From Alphaproteobacteria bacterium (lineage in GTDB: Bacteria; Pseudomonadota; Alphaproteobacteria; Rhodobacterales; Rhodobacteraceae): a stretch of 64,000 bases of DNA. The notes below the pieces were generated by a model. The model saw nothing but the letters and a program-made list of their open reading frames with translations, made no database searches and was not told the origin of the DNA. Shown in pieces: positions 35,724 to 44,268 of this stretch. Position numbers and translations under genes: made by a program. The DNA is taken from positions 17,171-81,170 of the forward strand of contig JASBSZ010000007.1 in the NCBI GenBank assembly GCA_030148665.1. Direction: 5' to 3'. Position 1 is the stretch's first letter. Each line of letters opens with the position of its first letter.

Positions 35724-36818
35724 TCAGCCATAGAACGCCCTGATCGCCGCCGTGATCCTGTCAACCTGCGCATCCGTCAGCTGGCTGGCCGAGGGCAGCC
35801 ACAGCCCGCGCGCGCCGACCTCCTCGGAAACGGGGTAGCTGCCGGGCAACCTGTAAGCCTCTTGCCTGTTGATCGGCGGATACATGACGCGGGTGCCGAT
35901 GCCGGCCTCTTTCAGATGGGCCTGCAGGGCCGCGCGGTCGTCAACCATCACGTCGATGAACCAGGGCGTGGTGTGGTCGAGATCCTGTTCAAAGAACGAG
36001 ACCTGCGAAACCCCTGCCAGGCCTTCCTTGTAACGACGGTAAATCTCGCGCTTGCGTTCGACCCGCCAGGGCAGTTTCTTCATCTGTTCCTGCCCGATCA
36101 CGGCCTGAAGCTCGGTGAACTTGAAATTATAGCCGATCACGTCATGGATATCATTCCCACCCTGCGCGCGGCCGAAATCCTTGAGGCGGCGCAGACGCGC
36201 GGCGACGTCGTCATCATCGGTGATCAGCGCGCCACCCTGGCCCGTGGAAATGATCTTGGGCGCGGAAAAGGAAAACGAGCCCACCAGCCCCTTGCGCCCG
36301 ATATGGGTGCCGTCGGGATAACGCGAGCCCAGCGATTGCGCGCTGTCCTCGATCAATATCAGCCCGTGTTCGGCGCACAGATCCTGAAACGCCTGAATCC
36401 CTGCGCGCGGAGTGCGGCCATTGGCGCTGACCAGCATGATCGCGCGGGTCTTTGGCGTAATCGCGGCGCGGGCGGCGTCGATATCCATGCACAGGGTTTC
36501 GCGCTCGACATCCACAAATACCGGCTGGGCGCCGAACAGGCGCACCGAATTGGGGGTCGCGATCATGGTGAAATTGGGCACGATCACCTCGTCGCCCGCC
36601 TGCACGCCGGTTGCCAACGCCGCCAGTGTAAGGCTGATCGTGCCATTATTGGTGACGATGCAATGGCGCGCGCCAGTATATTCGGCAATCGCGTCCTCGA
36701 ACGCGGCCGTGCGGCGGAATTCGGTCAGAAAGCCGTCTTCCTCCATGTATTCGGCCAGCGCGCGCTTTTCCTCGGGCCCGAACCAGGGGCGCATCTGCAT
36801 GATGAATTCTTCAGACAT
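35724..36818 (-). CDS. DegT/DnrJ/EryC1/StrS aminotransferase, perosamine synthase-like
   Basis: 364 aa from the ATG at 36818, which overlaps the methyltransferase stop by 8 nt. It is a sugar aminotransferase: the PLP lysine is Lys188 in SFSAPKIISTGQGG, and ILIEDSAQSLGS supplies the cofactor-binding Asp. FKFTELQAVIG and TPWFIDVMVDD are family markers. With the upstream GDP-mannose 4,6-dehydratase, the obvious substrate is GDP-4-keto-6-deoxymannose, giving GDP-perosamine or a related 4-amino sugar. It is the last gene of a five-gene leftward operon. Confidence 0.8.
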   Translation of the reverse strand: MSEEFIMQMRPWFGPEEKRALAEYMEEDGFLTEFRRTAAFEDAIAEYTGARHCIVTNNGTISLTLAALATGVQAGDEVIVPNFTMIATPNSVRLFGAQPVFVDVERETLCMDIDAARAAITPKTRAIMLVSANGRTPRAGIQAFQDLCAEHGLILIEDSAQSLGSRYPDGTHIGRKGLVGSFSFSAPKIISTGQGGALITDDDDVAARLRRLKDFGRAQGGNDIHDVIGYNFKFTELQAVIGQEQMKKLPWRVERKREIYRRYKEGLAGVSQVSFFEQDLDHTTPWFIDVMVDDRAALQAHLKEAGIGTRVMYPPINRQEAYRLPGSYPVSEEVGARGLWLPSASQLTDAQVDRITAAIRAFYG

Positions 36819-37365
36819 TCTTGGTGGCCTCGACATTCAGGCTGATGAGCAGGCCGTTTTCCTTGTCCATATGGGGGAAATAGGCCTGGCTGTGATCGTC
36901 GTAATCCTTGTGGATGGTTTCTTGCCAGTCATAGCGGCGCACATCGGTGAACCCGTTTTCGACAAGCAGGGTTTCAAGGTCGGCGAAATTGTAAACCGTC
37001 TTGTGATACAGGATCTTCGGCCCCTGTTCGGTTTCGATTTCCATCCGCCCGTAAAGCGGGCCAAGGATGCGGCCAAGTTCGCCCGTCTGTGCATAGACCT
37101 TGAGCAGCGCGTCGAAATCGGGCACCGCAAGGCGCAGCGTGCCGCCGGGCCTCAACACGCGCCGCCATTCGGCCAGCACAAGGGCGGCCTGCTGGCGGTC
37201 AAAATATTCGAAACTGTGGCTGGAATAGATCAGATCGGCCGAGGCATCGTCGAACATCGACAGATCGTCGATCGAGGATTTGTAATCGATATGCGGCATG
37301 TCGCACAGATCGACATGCACCCAGCCGGGGATATGACGGTGCCAGCAACCGAGGTGGAGTTTCAT
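36811..37365 (-). CDS. SAM-dependent methyltransferase (type 11)
   Basis: 184 aa from the ATG at 37365; the frame continues to 37506 only through the palindromic element. SAM-binding motif I is KLHLGCWHRHIPGWVHVD. Later motifs are DLIYSSHSFEYFD and EWRRVLRPGGTLRLAVPDFD. It probably methylates the nucleotide sugar or its glycoside made by the neighbouring enzymes, though protein or small-molecule targets cannot be excluded. It overlaps the aminotransferase gene by 8 nt. Confidence 0.78.
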   Translation of the reverse strand: MKLHLGCWHRHIPGWVHVDLCDMPHIDYKSSIDDLSMFDDASADLIYSSHSFEYFDRQQAALVLAEWRRVLRPGGTLRLAVPDFDALLKVYAQTGELGRILGPLYGRMEIETEQGPKILYHKTVYNFADLETLLVENGFTDVRRYDWQETIHKDYDDHSQAYFPHMDKENGLLISLNVEATKNV

Positions 37366-37400
37366 GTTGATGTTTTCCCTTCGTTGCCCTGTATTCCATC

Positions 37401-37480
37401 GCCCGGGATGAAATCCCGGGCAGCGCCCGCCCCGCCCCCCAGGCGGGCGCTTCGCACCCCCCTCGGGGCAGGCGCTGCCC
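37401..37480. repeat. Compound palindromic intergenic element
   Basis: Three nested or adjacent inverted repeats fill this stretch. GCCCGGGAT (37401-37409) pairs with ATCCCGGGC (37413-37421). GCGCCCGCC (37423-37431) pairs with GGCGGGCGC (37442-37450). GGGCAGCGCC (37418-37427) pairs with GGCGCTGCCC (37471-37480). It separates the cupin and methyltransferase genes of one operon and resembles a REP-like mosaic element. Confidence 0.65.
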
Positions 37481-37502
37481 TCATGTGGATAGATTCCATC
37501 CC

Positions 37503-37910
37503 TCACCCCTCGAATTTCGTCTTGTCGGTTTCGACATCCACAAAGGGGCCGTTCTTGCTCTCGATGATCTGGGTGCCGTCCTCAAGGATCTCGTATCCAT
37601 GCCCGCCATAGGCAAACACCGCCAGATCGCCCTCGTTCAGAACGTAATCCTGCAGGAAGGTGCGGTCCTCGGCGTAAAGCAGCACCCGCATGGAGCCGCG
37701 GCGCACATAGACGCTTTCCATCGTGCGGCCGCCGGGGCGGTCGAAATCGTTGTGGATGTGGCTGGCCAGCTTCTTGCCCTTGTCATACCACCAAGTGCCG
37801 ACCTGCACGAACAGATCATTGGGGGTGATGAAATCCAGCCCCTCTTTCCAGTCGTCATTGCGATGGATGATCGAGATGATCTTTCGGTCATGTTCGATGA
37901 TCTCAGTCAT
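37503..37910 (-). CDS. Small cupin-fold protein of the sugar operon
   Basis: 135 aa. A double-stranded beta-helix is suggested by LASHIHNDFDRPGGRTMESVYVRRGSMRVLL and LNEGDLAVFAYGGHGYEIL, with His residues placed like cupin metal ligands (HIHN, GGHGYE). It resembles WbuC/FdtA-like small cupins that occur in surface polysaccharide loci. The role could be isomerisation or epimerisation of a keto-sugar, or a regulatory metal-binding function. Its start overlaps the epimerase stop. Confidence 0.68.
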   Translation of the reverse strand: MTEIIEHDRKIISIIHRNDDWKEGLDFITPNDLFVQVGTWWYDKGKKLASHIHNDFDRPGGRTMESVYVRRGSMRVLLYAEDRTFLQDYVLNEGDLAVFAYGGHGYEILEDGTQIIESKNGPFVDVETDKTKFEG

Positions 37911-38440
37911 GCAAGCCTCGCGTCGCGCGCCGAAAGGATGGGGTCATCCGTCGGCCAGTCGATATTCAGGCGCGGATCGTTCCACGCCACGGTGAATTGC
38001 TGGTCGGCGTCGATATAGGCGCCCTCATAGGCCAGCTTGTAGTGATAGACCGCCTCGGGCGAGCTAACATAATAGGCGTTGCCCATGCCCGGCGGGATCA
38101 GGATCAGCCGCTGGTTCTGGCGGTTAATGACGATGCGCTGGAATTTCAGATATGTGGGCGAGTCTTCACGCATGTCTGCCACCACCTGATGCACCTCGCC
38201 ATAGACGCATGTGACCAGCTTCCACGATTTGTGATCGCCATGCAGCCCGCGCAGCACGTTGTTATATGACAGCGAAAACTTGTCATGCTTGAAGCGCAGG
38301 CCCTCGGGCAGCAGCGCGCCGATCTGATCGTCAAGAAACGATGTCCAGATGGTGCCGCGGCTTTCCTCGAACACGTCGGGGGTGATGATCTTGACGCCGT
38401 CCAGAACGGGGCTGTCCTGAATCTGGAAATCGAAGCTCAT
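37907..38440 (-). CDS. dTDP-4-dehydrorhamnose 3,5-epimerase-like protein (RmlC family)
   Basis: 177 aa. The RmlC signature region is [24 protein letters not shown], with the catalytic His after [12 protein letters not shown] and [26 protein letters not shown] are also family motifs. In this operon the substrate should be a GDP-4-keto-6-deoxy sugar rather than dTDP-sugar, since rmlA, rmlB and rmlD are absent. It overlaps gmd and the cupin gene by 4 nt each. Confidence 0.82.
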   Translation of the reverse strand: MSFDFQIQDSPVLDGVKIITPDVFEESRGTIWTSFLDDQIGALLPEGLRFKHDKFSLSYNNVLRGLHGDHKSWKLVTCVYGEVHQVVADMREDSPTYLKFQRIVINRQNQRLILIPPGMGNAYYVSSPEAVYHYKLAYEGAYIDADQQFTVAWNDPRLNIDWPTDDPILSARDARLA

Positions 38441-39474
38441 TCCTGCCCCCCGAAACCGTCATTTTCCAGATCATATTTCACCATGCAGGCCACCAGTTCG
38501 CGAAAGCTGACCTCGCGTTTCCAGCCAAGCTCGGCTTCGGCCTTTGACGGGTCGCCCAACAGCAGCTCGACCTCGGCCGGGCGGAAATATTGTGGGTCGA
38601 TCTCGACCCGCAGCTTGCCGGTGGCGGCGTCATAGCCCTTTTCATCGACACCCTCGCCGCGCCATTCAATGGTGACACCGACCTCGGCAAAGGCCGCCTC
38701 GACGAATTCACGCACGGTATGGGTCTCACCGGTGGCGATCACATAATCGCGGGGTTCGTCTTGCTGCAGCATCAACCACATCGCCTGCACATAATCCCGC
38801 GCATGGCCCCAGTCGCGCTTGGCGTCGATATTTCCAAGCCGCAGCACCTCTTGCCGGCCCTGATGGATGCGGGCCACCGCCTGGGTGATCTTTTTCGTGA
38901 CAAAGGTTTCGCCCCTGCGCGGGCTCTCGTGGTTGAACAGGATGCCATTGCAGGCATACATCCCGTATGCCTCGCGGTAGTTCACCGTCACCCAATAGGC
39001 ATAGAGCTTGGCCGCGCCATAGGGCGATTTGGGGTAGAACGGGGTGGTTTCCGACTGGGGCTCGGTCCCCGGAATGCCGCCGAACAGCTCGGATGTCGAG
39101 GCCTGATAAAAGCGGCATTGCACCTTGCTGTCGCGGATCGCGTCCAGCAGGCGCACGGTGCCGATGCCGGTGACCTCGGCCGTGTATTCGGGCACCTCGA
39201 AGCTGACACCAACATGGCTTTGCGCGCCGAGATTGTAGATCTCGGTCGGGTTGATCTCGGAGATCAGCCGATGCAGGTTCGAGCTGTCGGCAAGGTCGCC
39301 ATGATAGGTATGCAGGCGCGGATGTTCCAGCAGATGGTCGATGCGCGGCGTGGTGAATACGCTGGCCCGACGCTGGATCGCGTGAACCTCGTAACCCTTG
39401 TCGAGCAGCAGTTCGGCCAGATAGCTGCCGTCCTGGCCCGTGATGCCGGTGAGAAATGCGGTTTTTTCTGTCAC
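38437..39474 (-). CDS. gmd: GDP-mannose 4,6-dehydratase
   Basis: 345 aa from a GTG at 39474; a longer in-frame TTG at 39504 is possible but adds residues with no family character. The SDR NADP-binding motif is [40 protein letters not shown] and the catalytic YGAAK are all present. [17 protein letters not shown] is diagnostic of Gmd. It converts GDP-mannose to GDP-4-keto-6-deoxymannose in the cytoplasm, the branch point to GDP-fucose, GDP-rhamnose and GDP-perosamine. It is the first gene of the leftward sugar operon; no fcl or rmd reductase is present. Confidence 0.93.
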   Translation of the reverse strand: MTEKTAFLTGITGQDGSYLAELLLDKGYEVHAIQRRASVFTTPRIDHLLEHPRLHTYHGDLADSSNLHRLISEINPTEIYNLGAQSHVGVSFEVPEYTAEVTGIGTVRLLDAIRDSKVQCRFYQASTSELFGGIPGTEPQSETTPFYPKSPYGAAKLYAYWVTVNYREAYGMYACNGILFNHESPRRGETFVTKKITQAVARIHQGRQEVLRLGNIDAKRDWGHARDYVQAMWLMLQQDEPRDYVIATGETHTVREFVEAAFAEVGVTIEWRGEGVDEKGYDAATGKLRVEIDPQYFRPAEVELLLGDPSKAEAELGWKREVSFRELVACMVKYDLENDGFGGQE

Positions 39475-39606
39475 TGTTCCAATCCCGATTTTGCCGATAC
39501 CCAAACCATATTTCGCGACGTTACACCAGCCATGTTTTCATGCGCGCCTTGACCGGGGCGCGCCGGTGTATTTCCATAGCCTTGCACCCCGGACAAGGAT
39601 CCGCCG

Positions 39607-40866
39607 ATGACCAATTCACGAATACCCGGATTTCACAACCTCGACCGCAATCAGCGTCTGGAGCGTATCGCCCGTGAAACGGGGCTTGAGGCCGATGATC
39701 TGGCGCGCTTCAAGGCGGCCTCGGAAGCCGAGGGCGATCTGGCCGACAACCTGTCGGAAAACGTGATCGGGGTGATGTCGGTGCCGCTGGGCATTGCCAC
39801 CAACCTGATCGTCGATGGCGTTGACGTTCTGGTGCCGATGGCGACCGAGGAAAGCAGCGTGGTTGCGGCTGTCTGTAACGGCGCGCGCGCCTGCCGCGAT
39901 GCGGGGGGTGTGATGACTTCGGCCGACGCCCCGCGAATGATCGCGCAGGTGCAGGTGACGGAGGTTGCCGACCCTGCCGGCGCACGGGCGCGTCTGTACG
40001 AAAAACATGGCGAAATCAAACGCCTGTGCAACGAATGCGACCCGATGCTTGTGAAACTGGGCGGCGGGTTTGTCGATATCGAGCTGCGCCTTGTCGCCGA
40101 CATGGTGGTGCTGCACCTGATCGTTGATGTGCGCGACGCGATGGGGGCAAACGCCGTCAACACCATGGCCGAAAAACTCGCCCCCCATGTCGAGGAATGG
40201 ACCGGCGGGCGTGTGGGGCTGCGGATATTGTCGAACCTTGCCGACAGGCGCCTCGTGCGGGCGCGCGCCACATGGCCGGCCAGCGTGATCGGGGCCGACA
40301 CCGTTGACGGCATCATCAATGCCTACCGCTTTGCCGCCGCCGATCCCTATCGTGCGGCCACCCACAACAAGGGCATCATGAACGGCGTGTCGGCCGTGGC
40401 GCTGGCAACCGGCAACGATACCCGCGCGCTCGAGGCCGGGGCCCATGCCTTTGCCGCAATCGGCGGCTATGGCCCGCTATCGCGCTGGGAAAAGACCAAG
40501 GCCGGTGATCTGTCCGGCGTCATCGAGCTGCCGCTGGCAATGGGTATAGTCGGCGGCGCCACGCGGGCGCATCCAACCGCGCAGATGGCGCTAAGGATCA
40601 TGGGCGCCGACACTGCCGACCGTCTGGCGCGCGTCACGGCGGCGGTCGGGCTGGTGCAGAACTTCTCGGCCCTCAGGGCACTGGCAACCGAAGGCATCCA
40701 GCGCGGCCATATGGGGCTGCACGCCCGCAACGTGGCGATCGCCGTCGGCGCCAAGGGGGACGAGATCGACGCGGTTGCGCGAAGGATCATCGCCCGCGAT
40801 GTCGTGCGCGAGGATGCGGCCTGCGAGGTGCTGGAGGAATTGCGGGCGAGCGGGGCGGAATCCTGA
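39607..40866 (+). CDS. Hydroxymethylglutaryl-CoA reductase, class II
   Basis: 419 aa with AAGGA upstream. Class II markers include LDRNQRLERIARETGL, ENVIGVMSVPLGIATN, HNKGIMNGVSAVALATGND (catalytic Lys region), DIELRLVADMVVLHLIVDVRDAMGAN and HMGLHARNVAI with the catalytic His. The enzyme interconverts HMG-CoA and mevalonate, either to make mevalonate or to degrade it. No other mevalonate genes lie nearby, so direction is open. Most alphaproteobacteria make isoprenoids by the MEP route, which makes a degradative role or a horizontally gained gene plausible. Confidence 0.88.
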   Translation: MTNSRIPGFHNLDRNQRLERIARETGLEADDLARFKAASEAEGDLADNLSENVIGVMSVPLGIATNLIVDGVDVLVPMATEESSVVAAVCNGARACRDAGGVMTSADAPRMIAQVQVTEVADPAGARARLYEKHGEIKRLCNECDPMLVKLGGGFVDIELRLVADMVVLHLIVDVRDAMGANAVNTMAEKLAPHVEEWTGGRVGLRILSNLADRRLVRARATWPASVIGADTVDGIINAYRFAAADPYRAATHNKGIMNGVSAVALATGNDTRALEAGAHAFAAIGGYGPLSRWEKTKAGDLSGVIELPLAMGIVGGATRAHPTAQMALRIMGADTADRLARVTAAVGLVQNFSALRALATEGIQRGHMGLHARNVAIAVGAKGDEIDAVARRIIARDVVREDAACEVLEELRASGAES

Positions 40867-40928
40867 CCCCGAGGGCGCGCGTCCTGCAAGATCATTCCAT
40901 CGCAAACGGGTCGCGGCCTCGCGCACCC

Positions 40929-41627
40929 TCAAACCCCCACATACCGGTGCACAAGGCTTTCATTCGCGCGCAGGTCGTCAGGCGTGGCCTCAAGCGCGTT
41001 GCGGCCGTTTTCGATGAAGATCACCCTGTCGGCAACCTCAAGCACGGCCTCGACCCGCTGCTCGACCAGGATGATCGCCACCCCTTGCGCCCGCAGCTCG
41101 ACCACCGCCGCGCGGATCATTGCTATCATCGAGGGTTGCAGCCCTTCGGTCGGCTCGTCCAGCAACAACACCCTGGGACGAAGGCACAATGCGCGCGCGG
41201 TCGCCAGCATCTGCTGTTCGCCGCCTGAAAGCGTCTCGGCGCGTTGATCCATGCGCTCGCGCAGGCGGGGAAACATGGTCAGGACGTGTTCCAGCACCTC
41301 ATCCCCCTGCCCGCGGGTCATCAGCCCGACCTGCAGGTTCTCGGCCACCGTCAGTTCGGCAAACAGACGCCGGCCCTGCGGGATATAGCCGACACCCTGG
41401 CGGGGCACCTTATAGGCGGGCAGGTCGTTCAAAGGCACACCCTCCAGCAGGATTTCGCCGCTGCGCGCACGCACCAGCCCCATGATGGTTTTCAGCAAGG
41501 TCGTCTTGCCGGCCCCGTTGCGCCCCAGCAGGCACAGGATTTCACCTGCCTTGACGCCCAGCGACAGGTCGTGCAGCACCTGCACCTTGCCGTAACCCGC
41601 GCTTATGTGCCGAACCTCCAGCATCAT
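40929..41627 (-). CDS. LIV-type ABC transporter ATP-binding protein (LivF-like)
   Basis: 232 aa. Walker A is LLGRNGAGKTTLLK, the signature is LSGGEQQMLATARAL, and Walker B is VLLLDEPTEGLQP. GVGYIPQGRRLFAELTVAENL is the LivF-type Q-loop region. Two adjacent ATGs (41627 and 41624) overlap the livG-like stop. It is the last gene of a five-gene leftward operon for uptake of an amino acid, amide or carboxylate. Confidence 0.9.
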   Translation of the reverse strand: MMLEVRHISAGYGKVQVLHDLSLGVKAGEILCLLGRNGAGKTTLLKTIMGLVRARSGEILLEGVPLNDLPAYKVPRQGVGYIPQGRRLFAELTVAENLQVGLMTRGQGDEVLEHVLTMFPRLRERMDQRAETLSGGEQQMLATARALCLRPRVLLLDEPTEGLQPSMIAMIRAAVVELRAQGVAIILVEQRVEAVLEVADRVIFIENGRNALEATPDDLRANESLVHRYVGV

Positions 41628-42343
41628 CCCCCCAGATAGGCGGCCTGCACCACCTCGTTTGCGTGGATTTCCTCGGGCGTGCCCTCGGCGATGATGGCGC
41701 CGAAATTCATCACCGTGATCTTTTGCGCCAGCGCCATGACCACGTCGATATTATGTTCGATCAGCAGAACGGTGGTGTCGCGGGCGACCTCGCGGATCAG
41801 GCGGATGAAATCGGCGATTTCCCCATCCGACAGCCCCTGCGTCGGCTCGTCCAGAATCAACAACCGGGGCCGCTGGCCCAGCCCCATGGCGATTTCCAGC
41901 AGGCGCTGGTGGCCATAGGCCATGTCTGCGGCCACCTGCTCGGCGCGATCCAGCAGGCCGACACGTTCCAGCAGGGCATCAGACGCGGCGGCCAACTGCC
42001 CCCGATCCGCACCAAGGCAGCGCTGGACGGACAGTTCGACATTTTCCCGCACGCTCAGCGCATCAAAGATCGAGGTGATCTGAAAGGTATAGGCAATGCC
42101 CATCTGCACCCGCTTGTGGGCAGGCATGCGCGTGACATCGCGCCCGGCAAAGGTGATCTGCCCGTTTGATGCCGGTATGCGCCCGCACAGCATGGAAACG
42201 AATGTGGTCTTGCCCGCACCATTCGGCCCGATCAGGGCGCGGATCTCGCCCTCGGGCAGGTCGAAATCGACGTTCTCGACCGCGCGCAACCCACCGAAAT
42301 GGCGGGAAAGGCCGCGGGTGGAAAGCAGGATCACGGCAGCCAT
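41624..42343 (-). CDS. LIV-type ABC transporter ATP-binding protein (LivG-like)
   Basis: 239 aa from the ATG at 42343, overlapping the permease gene by 13 nt; a GTG at 42352 in frame is an alternative. Walker A is IGPNGAGKTTFVS. The segment ending MAYGHQRLLEIAMGLGQRPRLLILDEPTQGLS contains an unusual signature, YGHQRLLEIA, as common in LivG. ITVMNFGAIIAEGTPEEI is the family end. It pairs with the LivF-like ATPase. Confidence 0.9.
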   Translation of the reverse strand: MAAVILLSTRGLSRHFGGLRAVENVDFDLPEGEIRALIGPNGAGKTTFVSMLCGRIPASNGQITFAGRDVTRMPAHKRVQMGIAYTFQITSIFDALSVRENVELSVQRCLGADRGQLAAASDALLERVGLLDRAEQVAADMAYGHQRLLEIAMGLGQRPRLLILDEPTQGLSDGEIADFIRLIREVARDTTVLLIEHNIDVVMALAQKITVMNFGAIIAEGTPEEIHANEVVQAAYLGG

Positions 42344-43266
42344 TTCGCCCACCTTTCCCTGACCACCCCCATGATGCCGCGCCGGGCATACATCGTCAGC
42401 AGCACCAGAACGATACCTGCGACCAGCAAATGCGCATCGGTAAACGAGGACGAGATATCGCGCAGATAGAACATGAACAGCGTGCCGACAAACGGCCCGA
42501 TCACCGTGCCCGGCCCGCCCAGCAGAACATACAGCAGCGGCAGGATGGAAAACGGCACTTCGGCGAAACTGGCGCCGACCGAGCCGAACAACAGCCCATA
42601 GGCCGCCCCTGCAGCGCCCGCCATTGTGCCCGACAGCACCACCGCAAACAGCTTGTGCGCCCAGCTGTCATAGCCCAGCATCCGGGCGCGTTCCTCGTTT
42701 TCGCGAATGGCGACCAATACGCGGCCCGTGCGCGAACGCACCAGCCAGACCATCCCCAGAAGGGCGATCGCAAACAGCAACAGCGCCGCGAAATAGCGCG
42801 TGGTCGGGTCGGACAGGTCAAACCCCGCAACCTGGCGCACCGCCTGCGGAATGACAAAACCCTCATCCCCCCGGGTCAGCGGGTTGAAATACAGGATCAA
42901 CAGATAGATCGCCTGGCTGAACATCAGCGTCACGATCATGAAGGCCACGCCGATGGTGCGCAGCGCCAACAGGCCGACGCCAAGCGAGAACAGGATCGAC
43001 GCGATGATCCCGATACCAAAGGCCGGTGCCGCAGCCATGTCAAACAGCCTGATCGACAGCCCCGCGCCATACATGCCCACGGCAAAGAACATGGCGTGGC
43101 CCAGGCTCAGCAGCCCGGTATAGCCGAACATCACGTTATAGCCCATGGCATAGACCGCCAGCACCATGATGCGGGCCAGATTGCCCGAATGGTAAACCGG
43201 CAGTATGAACTGCAACACCGCAAGCACGATGATCGCGCCGATATGAAATGTCAGCGCGCGGCTCAT
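42331..43266 (-). CDS. LIV-type ABC transporter permease (LivM-like)
   Basis: 311 aa, hydrophobic with eight or nine spans. AMGYNVMFGYTGLLSLGHAMFFAVGMYGAG is the LivM signature and MAGAAGAAYGLLFGSVG the conserved cytoplasmic loop. The start overlaps the LivH-like stop by 4 nt. It forms the inner-membrane channel with the LivH-like protein. Confidence 0.9.
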   Translation of the reverse strand: MSRALTFHIGAIIVLAVLQFILPVYHSGNLARIMVLAVYAMGYNVMFGYTGLLSLGHAMFFAVGMYGAGLSIRLFDMAAAPAFGIGIIASILFSLGVGLLALRTIGVAFMIVTLMFSQAIYLLILYFNPLTRGDEGFVIPQAVRQVAGFDLSDPTTRYFAALLLFAIALLGMVWLVRSRTGRVLVAIRENEERARMLGYDSWAHKLFAVVLSGTMAGAAGAAYGLLFGSVGASFAEVPFSILPLLYVLLGGPGTVIGPFVGTLFMFYLRDISSSFTDAHLLVAGIVLVLLTMYARRGIMGVVRERWAKWLP

Positions 43267-44189
43267 GCGGGCTTTTTCCCGAACAGGCCCTGCGGGCGAT
43301 AGACCAGCACCATCGCCACCAGCAATGTCGCCAGGATCTTGGCCAGCGTCGGCGAGAAAAAGACCGAGATGATGCCGTTGCTCATCCCGATCAGGATGGC
43401 CGCCAGAACCGTACCGCGCAGGCTGCCCAGCCCGCCGATGATGACGACGATAAAGCTCAGCAACAGGGGATCGCCCCCCATCAGGTAATGCGCCTGCTGG
43501 ATCGGCACCACCAGCACCGCCCCCAGCGCCGCCAGCGCCGCGCCAAAGCCGAAGGTCAGCGCATAGACCCGCTGCACCGGAATACCGAATGCCAGTGCCG
43601 TTTCGCGGTCAAGCTGGGTTGCCCGCAGGATCAGCCCCAGCCGCGAGCGCGCCATCAGCAGCCATACCCCAAGGCCCGCAACGATGGCCGCCGCCACGAC
43701 AAACAGCTTGTATGACGTGGTGGACAGCCCCCAGGGGAAATAGAATTCCAGCCCCTTGTCGGTGAATTCGAACCACGGGATCGCGATGCGCTGGTTGAAG
43801 GGCGGAGTCACCGGATGCGCATCGGGGCCATAGGTCATCAGGGTGATCTGCTGGATGACATAAAGCATGCCGATGGTGGCAACGATGGTGCGCTCGGGGT
43901 CATGATCCAGCCGCCGCAGGATCAGCCAGTCGGCCGCAGCCGCCAGCACCCCCACCAGCAACGGCGCAACGATCAGCGCGGCGACAAAACCGACGACCGG
44001 CGCGCCGCCGATGCTATTGGCCACGCCATAGGCGAACACCGCGCCGAGCATGAAAAACTCGCCATGGGCAACATTCACCACCCGCATGACCCCGAACACC
44101 AGCGACAGGCCCAGCGCCGTCAGCGTCAGCACCGAGGCCTGGACCAGCCCTTCGAGGATCGCAAGTATCAGGTGAGGTCCGAATTCCAT
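43263..44189 (-). CDS. LIV-type ABC transporter permease (LivH-like)
   Basis: 308 aa, hydrophobic. ALGLSLVFGVMRVVNVAHGEFFMLGA is the LivH signature, and GFGAALAALGAVLVVPIQQAHYLMGGDPLLLSFIVVIIGGLGSL matches the conserved C-terminal half. It lies 79 bp after the binding-protein gene, with a strong hairpin in the gap. Confidence 0.9.
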   Translation of the reverse strand: MEFGPHLILAILEGLVQASVLTLTALGLSLVFGVMRVVNVAHGEFFMLGAVFAYGVANSIGGAPVVGFVAALIVAPLLVGVLAAAADWLILRRLDHDPERTIVATIGMLYVIQQITLMTYGPDAHPVTPPFNQRIAIPWFEFTDKGLEFYFPWGLSTTSYKLFVVAAAIVAGLGVWLLMARSRLGLILRATQLDRETALAFGIPVQRVYALTFGFGAALAALGAVLVVPIQQAHYLMGGDPLLLSFIVVIIGGLGSLRGTVLAAILIGMSNGIISVFFSPTLAKILATLLVAMVLVYRPQGLFGKKPA

Positions 44190-44231
44190 TCGGGAAAGCC
44201 GCCCGTCGTCAGGTATGATCGGATAACATCA

Positions 44232-44263
44232 GCCGGGCCACCCCGTTTACAGGATGGCCCGGC
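44232..44263 (-). promoter_or_regulatory. Intercistronic hairpin between binding-protein and permease genes
   Basis: GCCGGGCCA (44232-44240) pairs perfectly with TGGCCCGGC (44255-44263), with partial extension into the loop. On the leftward transcript no T run follows, so it is likely an mRNA-stabilising or attenuating stem that keeps binding-protein levels above permease levels. Confidence 0.55.
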
Positions 44264-44268
44264 CCTGT

